Below, in pieces: positions 8,738 to 18,508 of a DNA stretch of 64,000 bases; position 1 is the first letter of the stretch, and each line of letters begins with the position of its first letter. A model generated the notes under the pieces. It saw only the letters and a list, made by a program, of their open reading frames with translations. It made no database searches and was not told the origin of the DNA. Origin of the DNA: Urbifossiella limnaea (lineage in GTDB: Bacteria; Planctomycetota; Planctomycetia; Gemmatales; Gemmataceae); assembly GCF_007747215.1 (NCBI RefSeq), contig NZ_CP036273.1, positions 4,448,322-4,512,321 on the forward strand, read 5' to 3'. The position numbers were made by a program, and so were the translations under genes.

Positions 8738-9712
8738 ATGACCCGCCCGGCCCCCGTTGGCCGAACCCTGGTGCCGACGCTCGGCCTGCTCGCCCTCGCC
8801 GCCGCGGGCCTCCACCCGCCTGCGACGACCGTTGCGGCCCACCCCCCGCGGCCGGAGCCCGTCGCGCTTTCGCAGAAGGACGGCGAACTCCACGTCCGCG
8901 TCGGCGGCCGGCCGGTCGCCACCTACGTCTGGAACGACCCGAAGGTCCGCCGGCCGTACTTCGCCCACCTGCACGCCCCGAACGGCGCCCGGGTGACCCG
9001 CACCCACCCGCCCGTCGCGGGGACGGACTCGGCCGACCACGCCGACATGCACCCCGGCCTGTGGCTGGCGTTCGGCGACCTCGGCGGGGCCGACTTCTGG
9101 CGCAACATGGGGGCCGTCGAGCACGCCGGGTTCGTCGGCCGGCCCCAGGTCACCAGGACCGGCGGCACGTTCGCGGTCCGCAACCGCTACCGGGCGGGCG
9201 ACCGGACGGTGTGCGAGGAGGTGTGCCGGATCGGGGTGTCGGCCACCCCGGCCGGCTACCTCCTCGACTGGACCTCGGAGTTCACCGGCCCGGCCGACTT
9301 CCACTTCGGCGACCAGGAGGAGATGGGCCTGGGGGTCCGCGTGGCGACGCCGATGACGGTCAAAAACGGCGGGCGGATCGTCAACAGTGACGGGCTCAAG
9401 GACGAGAAGCAGGTGTGGGGCAAGCAGGCGGACTGGTGCGACTACCGGGGGACGGTCGGCGGGGAGGAGGTGGGGGTGGCGCTGATGGCCGACCCGGGGA
9501 CCGCCCGCCGGGCGTGGTTCCACGCCCGCGACTACGGGGTGCTCGTCGCCAACCCGTTCGGCCGGCGGGCGTTCACCAAGGGGGAAGAGAGCCGGATCGT
9601 CGTGAAGGCGGGCGAGACGTTCCGACTGCGGTTCGGCGTCCTCGTCCACTCCGGGAAGACCGACGTCGGGGCCGCGTACGCGGCGTGGCGGGCGGCCGGC
9701 CGGACCCGGTAA
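8738..9712 (+). CDS. secreted DUF6807 (PmoA-family) protein
   Basis: This 324-aa protein has an N-terminal signal peptide (LVPTLGLLALAAAGLHPPAT). The rest matches the DUF6807 family, called PmoA in Pfam although most members are unrelated to methane oxidation. Typical blocks are TYVWNDPKVRRPYFAHLHAP, HADMHPGLWLAFGDLGGADFW, and the later DWCDYRG and GVLVANPFGRRAFT. Planctomycetes carry many secreted members, often near sugar-metabolism genes. A beta-sandwich carbohydrate-binding or -processing role is inferred. The gene stands alone and converges on the CHAT gene. Confidence 0.85.
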   Translation: MTRPAPVGRTLVPTLGLLALAAAGLHPPATTVAAHPPRPEPVALSQKDGELHVRVGGRPVATYVWNDPKVRRPYFAHLHAPNGARVTRTHPPVAGTDSADHADMHPGLWLAFGDLGGADFWRNMGAVEHAGFVGRPQVTRTGGTFAVRNRYRAGDRTVCEEVCRIGVSATPAGYLLDWTSEFTGPADFHFGDQEEMGLGVRVATPMTVKNGGRIVNSDGLKDEKQVWGKQADWCDYRGTVGGEEVGVALMADPGTARRAWFHARDYGVLVANPFGRRAFTKGEESRIVVKAGETFRLRFGVLVHSGKTDVGAAYAAWRAAGRTR

Positions 9713-9851
9713 CTGGGGCCGGGGTCGGGGGGCGTTGTGAACAAAAGTCAACTTGACGGGTCGCCCCCAGTGCCGGGGTGGATCATACGGCGGTGCAAGG
9801 GCCGCGGCAAACCGCCCAGCACTGCGGCAATCGCCTTCCGTACTCCGCGGA

Positions 9852-12800
9852 TCAGGTTGTTGACGAGGGCCACGTGATGCCCTTGAGGTGGTACGCCTCG
9901 CGCCACGTCTTGCCGTCGAGGGAGACCCTGCCGCTCTGGGTCAGCTTGCCCGTACCGATCAGGTCCTTTAACTCGGCGTCGCTGACGGGGCCGTGGCTCT
10001 CCTTGCCGTCGGGGCTGTAGTAGCACCGCCGCCGGGCCGGGAGGGGGCCGGGGCTACCCTGGCAGATGAACGCACCCCAGAAGAACGGGTGCGGGTACCT
10101 GGCTTTCATGGCCAGCTGGGCGCCCCGCAGCGCCTCGGCCCGCGGCTCGCCGGCGAGGACGCGGCGGTAGAAGTCCTCCATCAGCTCCCGCGTCTCGCCG
10201 TCCGGCACCTTCCACAGGCTCATCACCAGGGTCCTCGCCCCGGCCAGGGCGAACGCGCGGCGGAGGCCGAAGACGCCCTCCCCGGTGCGGACCACCCCGA
10301 GGCCGGTGTCGCACGCCGAGAGCACGACCAGCTCGGTGCCGAGCAGGTCCATGCCGGTCACGTCCTCGGCCGTCAGCAGCCCGTCCTCGGCTTCCGGGGG
10401 CAGCCGCCCCTTCCGCAGCCAGGTGTTGCCCCCGGCCAGGGCCAACCCGGAGCGCAACAGCGGGTTCTCCAGCCTCAACCCCGAGAGGCGGCCCATGTCA
10501 CCGCGCGCTGCCCGGTCGTCCCGGCCAGCCCGGTCAGGGCCGAGGTCTTGGTCGGTTAGGAAGAAACCGTGGGTGGCGAGGTGGAGTACCCAGGGCGAGC
10601 GAATCCTTTTAAGCCGCCGCTTCAGCACCCCCGCCTGGAGGTACGGCCGCGCCTTGAGCAACTCGGCGATGTGCACGCCCTCGTCCCGTGTTCCGGGCAG
10701 TCGGTCGAAGGATGGTTGGCCCTCCCTGAGGTCATGGGACTGACGGCCGGCCTGATCGCCCGGTTCGACGGCGGGACTTCTTCCGTCGTCACTCAGGTCG
10801 AAGTCGGGATCGGCGACGACTACCGCCTCTCCCGACCATTGAGGGAACATGGGATGATGGCGAAGGAGGTCGCGACCGCAACCGATGTAACTGATGGAAT
10901 AGGTGTCGATCACGCGGCGACCGCCGTCCGCCGGAAGCACCTCGAACGGCAGGCGGGACAGGTCGCCATCCGGGGCGAGGACGAGCCGGGTACGGCCGCG
11001 CAGCGCAGGCGCGAGTTTGTCAAACACTGCCGCCCTCAGCGCCCGCCCGACGGCGTCATCCGCGGGAGTGGTGGGCTTCTTCGCCTTCACCATGTCGCGG
11101 TCCGTCTCTCCCTCCGACTCCCCGGTGATTGCGGCTCGGAAGCCGGCGACGAGGCCGTCGATGGCCTCGGCTTCGCCCAGGTCGATCAATCGGACATCAC
11201 CCGGGGGGTCTGTCGCGAGCGTGAACGCGACGTAACGATCCGCTCCCCACCGTGATTCGCCACGGGTCGGGACGGCAGCGAAGTGGTACGGCCGGAAGCG
11301 GACATATTCGACCAGCACCGCTTCGTTGGGTAAGGCCGCAGCCACAGCGCGTAGGTCCAAAGCGGACAGGCGGCCGCGGAGGAGGTCCGGCCGGGCGCGG
11401 GCGATCTCCGCTTCCAGACCCTCGGCCCCCCGCGTCAACTCCGCCAGTTGCAGGTCGTGACGCACGGGACCGTGAGTCGGGCCGGCCAGAGCCATCTCGG
11501 CGATACGCATCCGGAGTTGCCGCAACTCGCTCACCTTCCCGGCGAGTTCGGGGGGGAGCGCCTCCACTACGTCCTGCTGTGCGGCGATTGCCTCCTCGAC
11601 CAACCCCTTGCGACGGAACACGAGTTCCAGTGCGTCCCGTACGACCGCTGGCGACTCGGGGAAGCGGTCGAGTACGAGCGACAGGTAACCATCCAGCTTC
11701 CCGGCGAGCGACGACATGAACTCTAGCTTCTGCCGCTCCGAACTAGCCGAGAAGACGAGCCCGATCGTGCTGTCGTCGGACCGGGCAGCGCGACGGAGGA
11801 GGTCGAGGGCAGCGGACGACTCGCCGCGGGCGGCCAGCACGCACGCCAGGTTTTGCACCGTGATCACAGTGAGCGGGTGGGTTTCGCCGAGTACCGCCAC
11901 CCGAACGTCGAGTGATTCGCGGTAGTACTGCTCTGCCTCCGCGTGGCGGCCGAGGTCGTCGTACAGGCACCCCAGGTTGTTGCAGACGCTGGCCACGGCT
12001 GCGGGGTTCGGGACCGGGGCGGCCTCCCGGATGGCGAGGACCTGCCGGTATAGCGGTTCGGCCTCCGTGTAGCGTCGCGTCGCTCGGTACAACTCGGCCA
12101 AGTTATCCAGCCCGGTGGCGTACATCGACGACGATGTCCCGACCGTCGCGGCGAGAATCAGCAGGCTCTCGCGGTACAAGCGCTCGGCCTGGTCAAAGAG
12201 TTGACAGTCGTACCAGAGGTGCCGGGCCAGATTGTGAAGTGCGGCAGCGTAGTCCGCGTGTCCCGTGCCGACGGTCCGCCGCCTGACGTCGATTGCTTCC
12301 TGGAGTAACTCCCGGGCCCTTGCCAAGTTGCCGTTTTGCCGGCAGACTTCCGACAAGGTTGAGAGCATGCCTGCGTACTGTGACAATGTCGCCCGTCCAG
12401 CAGCCCGTTCGATGCGGAGTGCCCGCTCGCAAAGCTGCTCAGCCGCCGGGTAGTTTGCCCGCGACTGGTGGAGGCTCGCGAATGCGACGAGTGCCTTCGT
12501 GTGGTGCGGGTCCGACTCTCCGACGAGTGACTCGAGTTGCGGAATAACCTCCTGGTAAGTCCGCTCTGCCTCATCAAGATCGCCGCTCCCGATCAGCGCG
12601 GCGGCGAGGTTCACGCGGATCGCCGCTGTCGCGGGGTGGTCACTGCCGAAGCGGCCGTGCGCCAGTGTGGCGGTCTTCCGCAACAACTCGGTCGCGCGGA
12701 TTGGATCGCCCGCCGCCAGCAGCGACGAGGCGTAGTTGGAGAGGCACGCGATCCGGTTCGGGTGGTCCGACCCGAGTTCGCCCTCGAACACTCGCTCGAC

Positions 12801-13292
12801 CTGTTCGAACAGCGGTGCGGCCTCGGCTTGTCGCCCGGTGAGACGGTATACCTCCGCAAGGCCGTGGGCAGCCACGGCGTACGCCGCGTCGTCAGCCCCG
12901 AGTTCGGAGCGGCGCAGCTCGACGGCTTCGCCGAACAGCACCTCGGCGTCGGCGTACCGGGCGGCGTCGGACAGCACGCCGCCTAGATTGACCAACGCGG
13001 TGGCCACCCGGAGTCGGTCGCCGCTTCCTCGGCGGACATCGAGCACTTGCCGGAAGAGGGATTCGGCCTCTTGATCGAGGGCGTGGCGGCACATGCCAAC
13101 GAGTTCGAGGGCGTCCGCGTAAAGCGAGTGGTTCGCCCCAAAGTACGTCCTCACAACGTCCGGGACGAGGCCGGCCAGTTGGAGAGCTTCACGGTTCTGT
13201 CCGCGGGCGTACAGATCGCGGACGTGGTCGCACATCGACATCGCGTGCCGGGTGACCTCTTCGCGCTTCCGCCGCAAGGGATCGTCGCTCAT
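9852..13292 (-). CDS. TPR-CHAT protease-like protein with C-terminal GYF_2 domain
   Basis: This is an 1146-aa cytoplasmic protein without a signal peptide. Residues about 30-500 are tandem tetratricopeptide repeats of the Kinesin-light-chain type (ALVNLGGVLSDAARYADAE, NNLGCLYDDLGRHAEAEQYY). Residues about 650-1085 form a CHAT domain (caspase HetF associated with TPRs). The putative catalytic His is in VLHLATHGFF (about 907) and the Cys in VVLSACDTGLG (about 995), so both dyad residues are present. The last 60 residues (CYYSPDGKESHGPVSDAELKDLI) form a GYF_2-type peptide-binding module. CHAT proteins are cysteine peptidases or effectors; here the TPRs probably sense a partner. It is the last gene of a minus-strand cluster headed by an ECF sigma factor and a kinase. 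Confidence 0.9.
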   Translation of the reverse strand: MSDDPLRRKREEVTRHAMSMCDHVRDLYARGQNREALQLAGLVPDVVRTYFGANHSLYADALELVGMCRHALDQEAESLFRQVLDVRRGSGDRLRVATALVNLGGVLSDAARYADAEVLFGEAVELRRSELGADDAAYAVAAHGLAEVYRLTGRQAEAAPLFEQVERVFEGELGSDHPNRIACLSNYASSLLAAGDPIRATELLRKTATLAHGRFGSDHPATAAIRVNLAAALIGSGDLDEAERTYQEVIPQLESLVGESDPHHTKALVAFASLHQSRANYPAAEQLCERALRIERAAGRATLSQYAGMLSTLSEVCRQNGNLARARELLQEAIDVRRRTVGTGHADYAAALHNLARHLWYDCQLFDQAERLYRESLLILAATVGTSSSMYATGLDNLAELYRATRRYTEAEPLYRQVLAIREAAPVPNPAAVASVCNNLGCLYDDLGRHAEAEQYYRESLDVRVAVLGETHPLTVITVQNLACVLAARGESSAALDLLRRAARSDDSTIGLVFSASSERQKLEFMSSLAGKLDGYLSLVLDRFPESPAVVRDALELVFRRKGLVEEAIAAQQDVVEALPPELAGKVSELRQLRMRIAEMALAGPTHGPVRHDLQLAELTRGAEGLEAEIARARPDLLRGRLSALDLRAVAAALPNEAVLVEYVRFRPYHFAAVPTRGESRWGADRYVAFTLATDPPGDVRLIDLGEAEAIDGLVAGFRAAITGESEGETDRDMVKAKKPTTPADDAVGRALRAAVFDKLAPALRGRTRLVLAPDGDLSRLPFEVLPADGGRRVIDTYSISYIGCGRDLLRHHPMFPQWSGEAVVVADPDFDLSDDGRSPAVEPGDQAGRQSHDLREGQPSFDRLPGTRDEGVHIAELLKARPYLQAGVLKRRLKRIRSPWVLHLATHGFFLTDQDLGPDRAGRDDRAARGDMGRLSGLRLENPLLRSGLALAGGNTWLRKGRLPPEAEDGLLTAEDVTGMDLLGTELVVLSACDTGLGVVRTGEGVFGLRRAFALAGARTLVMSLWKVPDGETRELMEDFYRRVLAGEPRAEALRGAQLAMKARYPHPFFWGAFICQGSPGPLPARRRCYYSPDGKESHGPVSDAELKDLIGTGKLTQSGRVSLDGKTWREAYHLKGITWPSSTT

Positions 13293-13310
13293 GGGTCGCA
13301 GTCCGGAGGG

Positions 13311-14999
13311 TCACTCCCGTTGAAGGCTGCCACGACAAACCGGGCACACGCCGGAGCCGCCGTGAGAGGCACAGTAACCATCCTGGCACCTGGCGCAGAC
13401 ACCCGCGAAGTCAGACGGGCGGCCGCCCGGCGCGCTGAACGAACCGAAAACCTGTACGCCGGGCCGGCTGAGTGAGCCGGAAAGCATTTTTCTAGACCAC
13501 CATGAAAGTCCGGCCTCGCACCTCGAACAGTGCCGCTGTCCCACCTTGAGCTCTGGTGCGGGCGGCGGAGGCGGCGGAGGCGGCGGGGGCGGTGGCGGGA
13601 GTGGCAGCGAGTTGATCGCCTGGGCGTCCACCCGCGTCACACGGAAGACGATGGGTGCGGCCACGCTGCCAACTGGCTGCGTGCCCGGGGAGGCGACCAA
13701 GAAACAGCCGACGTCTTTCTCGCCGGCGGTGCACATGAGATCGAGTTCCGACCTGCATCCAGAGCAGGTTACGCGGCTGGAAGACAGACCCGCCGTAAAG
13801 AACTCGCTTTCATATTTCACCTCCCGACCGCAGGCGTGGCACTGGGCGGCCCCGGTGATGCGAATCTTGCCCGGCACCGGCTTGGCCGAGTAGGTCAGCG
13901 TGACTGCGTCGAAATTCTGCGACTCGCCGATGACCCGGTGCTGGATTGCAAGCCGCTTCGCCTCGTATCCAGCCACCACCGACCATAAGCCGAGGGGAGA
14001 CGACTCATCGGCTACCCCAGGTGGATTTGTGGAGGGCTGGGCCGGGACAACGAAGACAGTCTTGCACCCTGTACATTTCGCCTTTCGACCGGCTTGTTCG
14101 GGGGTGGCCTTCAACAACTTCGAGCACTGTGGGCACCGGAAGCGGAAGAACGTTGGTTGTGCCGCTGACTCCTCTGCTTCGGCAGGCCGAGACGCGCGTG
14201 ATGAGGGTACCGGCGGAGGGGGGGGCACTGGCGGCGGAGGCGCTGCGATCAACGGCGGCTGTGCGGCAGGCCTGGGAGCCGGATGACACGTCTGCCCGTG
14301 TTGAAACAGGTTCCCCTGGCACCGCGGGCAATACGGGTCCAACTCGCCCTTCATGTAGAGTGCCATCGGGTCGTTGTTGATTGCCGCCAGCAGTTCAGGG
14401 CCGTCACACTCGTACTTGGTCTTGAGCGACTGGAGGTTAGCCGGTTCCGAAGTGGAGCAGATACCGCAGAAGCCTGCGTTACACTTCAGGCAGACGTAAT
14501 CGACCTGGTCCGCGTCGAACCACCGTGGGGTAGAGCACGGCTGACTTCCCACCGGCCGGTTGCACTTGCCGCATGCCGCCGCCTGGGTGACCGACGTGGG
14601 CTTCCCCGCCGGCTTGGCTACCTCAGGCGGCTGTGCCGTCGCTGTTACTGACGCCGGGGAGGGGGGCCGCAGCTTGCGCTTGCCGAACAGCCACGCCCAA
14701 AAACCCTTCCCGATGCCGATGAGCTCCCGGAAGTCGTCGAGTTTCCCGTCGTTCAAGAGCGCCGCAGCCGATTTCACCTGGCTGGCGGTTGCGGAGCCGA
14801 ACCACCGGCCGGCCTGCGAAGCGTCAGAAGAACTCGCCGTGTTGAGGAACTTGGCGAACTCCTCCGCACCCGCGGTCGTCATCTCGTTGAACAGGGCGGC
14901 GAACTGCATCACGACAGCACCCCGATGCATTCCGTGTTCGTGGTCGAGCGACCAGGCTGCCCACCAGACAGTTTCGCACACCGACGGCTGAATCGACAC
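13311..14999 (-). CDS. multi-zinc-ribbon protein with polyproline linkers
   Basis: This 562-aa protein lies 18 bp upstream of the CHAT gene. It has a helical N-terminal domain (EEFAKFLNTASSSDASQAGRWF) followed by at least five CxxC-type modules: CGKCNRPVG, CLKCNAGFCGIC, CPRCQGN, CPQCSKLLKATPEQAGRKAKCTGC (a typical zinc-ribbon), CHACG...CSGC, and a C-terminal pair CARCQDGYC/CPVCRG. Proline-rich linkers separate the modules, including a run of 14 prolines around 13,560-13,605. The protein may be an adaptor, and the GYF_2 domain of the neighbouring CHAT protein is of a class that binds proline-rich peptides. Start choice is uncertain; Met codons near 14,930 are alternatives. Confidence 0.75.
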   Translation of the reverse strand: MSIQPSVCETVWWAAWSLDHEHGMHRGAVVMQFAALFNEMTTAGAEEFAKFLNTASSSDASQAGRWFGSATASQVKSAAALLNDGKLDDFRELIGIGKGFWAWLFGKRKLRPPSPASVTATAQPPEVAKPAGKPTSVTQAAACGKCNRPVGSQPCSTPRWFDADQVDYVCLKCNAGFCGICSTSEPANLQSLKTKYECDGPELLAAINNDPMALYMKGELDPYCPRCQGNLFQHGQTCHPAPRPAAQPPLIAAPPPPVPPPPPVPSSRASRPAEAEESAAQPTFFRFRCPQCSKLLKATPEQAGRKAKCTGCKTVFVVPAQPSTNPPGVADESSPLGLWSVVAGYEAKRLAIQHRVIGESQNFDAVTLTYSAKPVPGKIRITGAAQCHACGREVKYESEFFTAGLSSSRVTCSGCRSELDLMCTAGEKDVGCFLVASPGTQPVGSVAAPIVFRVTRVDAQAINSLPLPPPPPPPPPPPPPAPELKVGQRHCSRCEAGLSWWSRKMLSGSLSRPGVQVFGSFSAPGGRPSDFAGVCARCQDGYCASHGGSGVCPVCRGSLQRE

Positions 15000-15050
15000 C
15001 CGCTCGGCTTGCCGGGTACAGGAAGCACCATCATCGATCTGAGTTCCAGG

Positions 15051-15572
15051 TCAGCGCAGCAACTTCGTTGCTTCCTCTGTAATCTTCACCGCGTGGCGAA
15101 CCAAGTCGTCGTTGTCGAGGCCGAAATCGGTCAGGAGTTGCCCCATGATGTTGGTCGAGATTTTGTCAGCGGCTTCCCGCACCTGTACGGCTCGCGGTTC
15201 CGACAGAGTTCCGGACCGGTTCGCCAACTCCAGCACGAGCGCGTTGTATTCTTTGTGGTTGTTGAGTCGGTCGTTGTATTCCCTTGCGAGACTCTGGTAG
15301 TTGGGCATCGCCGGTGACTTGGCGAAGGCCTCGTCAGGAAAATACTTGGTGAGCGACTCCCAGTCTCTTGGGGCTACCAGTCCTGACCTGACGTAGGCCC
15401 GCGCCGCGGCCCGCGCCCTTTTCCACACGCCCCAGTACGCCCAGCGCTGCATGAGGCCTTCGGGCCGATCCGCCGCTTTGTCCCAGTTCCCGCCCCGAAC
15501 TAAAACTTGTATCTTTAAGTCGAGCATTGCCTTAATTGCCTGGATGAAGTTGTCACGGAGTTCGTTGGCCAT
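15051..15572 (-). CDS. hypothetical helical protein, 173 aa
   Basis: This is a mostly alpha-helical, charged protein (ELRDNFIQAIKAMLDLKIQVLVRGGNWDKAADRPEGLMQRW) with no known motif. The ATG at 15572 was chosen because AGGAGCAGGAT lies directly upstream; an upstream in-frame Met at 15587 is possible. It lies in the sigma/kinase/CHAT cluster on the same strand, and co-expression is inferred from that position. Confidence 0.65.
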   Translation of the reverse strand: MANELRDNFIQAIKAMLDLKIQVLVRGGNWDKAADRPEGLMQRWAYWGVWKRARAAARAYVRSGLVAPRDWESLTKYFPDEAFAKSPAMPNYQSLAREYNDRLNNHKEYNALVLELANRSGTLSEPRAVQVREAADKISTNIMGQLLTDFGLDNDDLVRHAVKITEEATKLLR

Positions 15573-15661
15573 ATCCTGCTCCTCCATCAGTTCAGAACTA
15601 TCGCCGGCATCCGCGATGCGACACCCGGTTGGGCGAACCCGGCAGTCGATCGGAATCCGAG

Positions 15662-16054
15662 TCAGCGGGCTCGCAGGTTTGCCGCGGCAGACACGTAAGC
15701 TACCGCGTCGAGCGGTCCGTGCGGAGTCGCACGGGCTTGGGGAGGACTTGAACCTCTCGTGACTACGACCCCGCCCCCGACTTCCCAGACGTACAGGTCC
15801 TCGACGAACTCCTTCCCGGACTCACTGAGCACCGCCCCCCCGTCGGGCCGGCGGAGTACATGAGCAGGGGATCCGCGTAATGCGGCCAGGAGTGTACTCG
15901 CGACCTCTCGCCAGCTGGCGTCCGGCAACTGCTGACGAACGGCCTGCAGGACGGCTCTTGTCTTCTCCCGGTCCACGCTGACGACCGTCCGGCTGGGGTC
16001 AACAGGCTCGGACTCGGACTGGCCGGAAAAGAGACGCTTTAGAAATCCGAACAT
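15662..16054 (-). CDS. hypothetical protein, 130 aa
   Basis: This small protein has a basic, hydrophobic N-terminus (MFGFLKRLFSG) that could touch the membrane. A helical stretch (REKTRAVLQAVRQQLPDASWREVASTLLAAL) and a C-terminal beta-like segment (LYVWEVGGGVVVT) follow. I recognise no family. It sits between the kinase and the other members of the cluster on the same strand. Confidence 0.55.
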   Translation of the reverse strand: MFGFLKRLFSGQSESEPVDPSRTVVSVDREKTRAVLQAVRQQLPDASWREVASTLLAALRGSPAHVLRRPDGGAVLSESGKEFVEDLYVWEVGGGVVVTRGSSPPQARATPHGPLDAVAYVSAAANLRAR

Positions 16055-16148
16055 GAGGCGTCCTCGATCGGTGGGGCCGAGTCGATGCTTATAAAGAACC
16101 GCATTGGTGTTATGGAATCCACCCTTACCATGCGCCAGTTTGACATCC

Positions 16149-17888
16149 CTACTCGATGTGATCTAGCTCCAGTACAGTGAGGAACCGGTCTGATGTTGGC
16201 AACTGCTCGATGGCTTCTTTGATGCGCTTCATGTCACGAGACGCTCGGTACGGCGCCGAGCAGAGCCCGTGATGATGTTCCACGAATCCGGCTAGGCGTT
16301 CCGTACTCAGCGGCGACGGCTCCTTGCTCCACACGGCGAATACCCGCTCGCGTCCGGCGGGCGGCGTCATCTCCACGTCGACGACGTGCAGCGGCCGGTT
16401 CGCCTCGACCGGCGAGGGGGTCGCGGTCGGGTCGTCGGGGTAGAGCAGGTTCAGGTTCCCGGTCGGCCCGACGTTGAAGACCGTCACGTACCCGGACTTG
16501 TCCGCCACGACCTCGATCCGTACCCGCTCGCCCGTCCGCACGCGGACCTGCTCGGGCGGACGGGGCACCTTCTTCATGTCCCGCGATAGGCCGAACGACG
16601 CCGGCCTCGTCGTCGCCAGCGGCTCGTAGGTCTCGCCTTGCACCTGCCGGCCCACCATGAGCCGCAGGTCGACGGGGGTCTTACTCCCCGCGCCGGCGGC
16701 GGGCGTCACCAAATCGTCGGTCAGCAGTTGGTTGAGCGTGGCGCGCAACTGGGCCGCGAACTCCGCCATGCTCGGGCGGTTCTCCGGCCTCCCCGCCATC
16801 CCCGCCCGGATGACCCGCTCCAGGGCCTCCGGGACGGCCCTGAGTCGCGGCTCGGGGTCGGGGTCGGGCAGACCCTGGAGCTTCTGGTACACCAGGCCGG
16901 GCAACAGGGCCTTCGCGAACGGATGCTCCCCGGTGACGAGCCGGTACAAGGTCGCCGCCAGGCTGTACACGTCGAGGGCCGGCGACACCCGACCCTCGAA
17001 CGCCTCGGGGGCCATGTACATCGGCGTGCCGGCCACCGTGCCCGGCTCGGCCAGGCGGGCGGACACCCCGAAGTCGGTCAGGACCGCCTCGTTCCTAGTC
17101 GCGTCCCAGAGGATGTTGTCCGGCTTGATGTCGCGGTGGATGACGTCGCGCTTGTGGACTGCGACCAGGGCCTCGCCCACGTCGGCGACGTACCGGGCCG
17201 CGTCCTGCCAGGGCAGCACTCCCTCCGTCTTCAGCCGATCCGCCAGCGACCCCCCGGCGACGAACTGGAGCACGAGGAAGTATTCACCCCTCGCCTCCCG
17301 CCACGCATGGACGCGGACGATGTTCGGGTGGTCGAGTTGGGCGAGGTGCTGGGCTTCCGTCCGAAGGGCCGTCAGGACTTGCGGCCCGAGGGTGGACGTG
17401 GCCGGGAGCTTCAGCGTCTTCAGGGCCACCTGCCAGCCCAGGTTCAGGTCTTCCGCCAGCAGCACCCGACCGAACGCCCCCTCGCCCAGCACCCGGACGA
17501 CGCGGTACTCGCCGGGGAACGGCTCTTGCGGGCCGCCGGCCTCGACTGGAGACAATTCCTCCTGCTCCAGCCGCAGAAATGGCACTTCACCCGTCACGCT
17601 TGGCTTATCGATGGGGGAATATCGGGTGCCAGTTCGGAGGTCGTCGGCCGCCATGACAGAGTTCTCCCAGACGTTGGCGGCACACTCGTAGACCAGGCTT
17701 ACCGTACTGAGCAGGCCCAAGTCGCGTTCCTTGAGTTCGAGGCGCCCCCCCCGCCGAAGGGCCTCCGGCTGGGCGTCGTTCCCGCTCTCGATCTCGGCCA
17801 ACACCCGGTCGAGCAGCGTCGCCAGAGCCTCTTCGGCGGGCGTGGCGGGGGGTTCGCCCCAGGCAGCAAGGTCTACGGTAGTGGTCAC
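16149..17888 (-). CDS. Ser/Thr protein kinase with DUF4384 domain
   Basis: This protein of about 579 aa starts at GTG 17888, whose GTGA overlaps the sigma-factor stop by 4 nt. An N-terminal region of about 120 residues precedes a complete Hanks-type kinase domain: glycine loop GEGAFG (about 134), VALK lysine, catalytic HRDIKPDN (about 249) and DFG (about 271). The catalytic residues are intact. A C-terminal DUF4384 domain (about 440-530; VRIEVVADKSGYVTVFNVGP, NLLYPDD) follows. There is no transmembrane helix, which is unusual compared with many bacterial kinases. Co-translation with the sigma factor suggests phosphorylation-based control of it or of downstream gene products. Confidence 0.92.
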   Translation of the reverse strand: MTTTVDLAAWGEPPATPAEEALATLLDRVLAEIESGNDAQPEALRRGGRLELKERDLGLLSTVSLVYECAANVWENSVMAADDLRTGTRYSPIDKPSVTGEVPFLRLEQEELSPVEAGGPQEPFPGEYRVVRVLGEGAFGRVLLAEDLNLGWQVALKTLKLPATSTLGPQVLTALRTEAQHLAQLDHPNIVRVHAWREARGEYFLVLQFVAGGSLADRLKTEGVLPWQDAARYVADVGEALVAVHKRDVIHRDIKPDNILWDATRNEAVLTDFGVSARLAEPGTVAGTPMYMAPEAFEGRVSPALDVYSLAATLYRLVTGEHPFAKALLPGLVYQKLQGLPDPDPEPRLRAVPEALERVIRAGMAGRPENRPSMAEFAAQLRATLNQLLTDDLVTPAAGAGSKTPVDLRLMVGRQVQGETYEPLATTRPASFGLSRDMKKVPRPPEQVRVRTGERVRIEVVADKSGYVTVFNVGPTGNLNLLYPDDPTATPSPVEANRPLHVVDVEMTPPAGRERVFAVWSKEPSPLSTERLAGFVEHHHGLCSAPYRASRDMKRIKEAIEQLPTSDRFLTVLELDHIE

Positions 17889-18508
17889 GCGCCGGCCCCC
17901 ATGATCCGCCGCAACTCTCCATCCGCCCGCAGGGCTTCCATCGCCCGGGTGGTCACGACGCGGAGCGCCCCCTCGCTCTTGCCCGTCAGGGCACTGATCT
18001 GGGCGTAAGAGAACTGCTCGAAGACCCGCCACTGGAGCACCTCCCGCTGGTGCCGGGGGAGGCGCTCCATGGCCGCCGCGAGTTGGAGGGCCTTCTCCGC
18101 CCGCTCGGCGGCCTGCTCCGGCGTACTCCCCCCGCTCAGAGTCTCGAACACCTTGGAGCCGGGCACTTCACGGTCCTCGTTTCGTTTCAAGGCCTTGCCA
18201 CGACGCCCGAGGTCAACGATGAGGTGAGCGACGATCTGGCTGACCCAGTTCAGGAACGCAGGTGGACCTTCCCCCTCGAAGTGCCCGCCCGCCACCGGGG
18301 TAGTTGGGCTCAGGCCGGCGTGGATCTTGACCAACGTCTCCTGGACGATGTCCGACTCGCCGAGCTTCTGCCGGAGGCCTGGCTGGAGTTGGCGACGTAC
18401 GAGCAGGTACAGGTACGGGCGGACCCTCGCTAGCAATTCGTCTAGCGCCGCCTGGTCGCCACGGCGGGCGCGGCCCAGGAGGACGCCCAGTTCGTGTCCG
18501 TCGCTCAT
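17885..18508 (-). CDS. ECF-type RNA polymerase sigma factor
   Basis: This 207-aa protein has sigma region 2 (LGESDIVQETLVKIH, FLNWVSQIVAHLIVDLGRR) and sigma region 4 (LPRHQREVLQWRVFEQFSYAQISALTGKSEGALRVV). Planctomycetes have expanded ECF groups encoded beside Ser/Thr kinases, and this pair fits that arrangement. It overlaps the kinase start by 4 nt (GTGA), and its own ATG overlaps the stop of a small upstream ORF by 4 nt (ATGA). No anti-sigma factor is visible, so the kinase is the likely regulator. Confidence 0.92.
   Translation of the reverse strand: MSDGHELGVLLGRARRGDQAALDELLARVRPYLYLLVRRQLQPGLRQKLGESDIVQETLVKIHAGLSPTTPVAGGHFEGEGPPAFLNWVSQIVAHLIVDLGRRGKALKRNEDREVPGSKVFETLSGGSTPEQAAERAEKALQLAAAMERLPRHQREVLQWRVFEQFSYAQISALTGKSEGALRVVTTRAMEALRADGELRRIMGAGA

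Noticed and set aside
13546-13893. Plus-strand poly-Gly ORF
   Set aside because: It is the complement of the polyproline linker of the zinc-ribbon protein.
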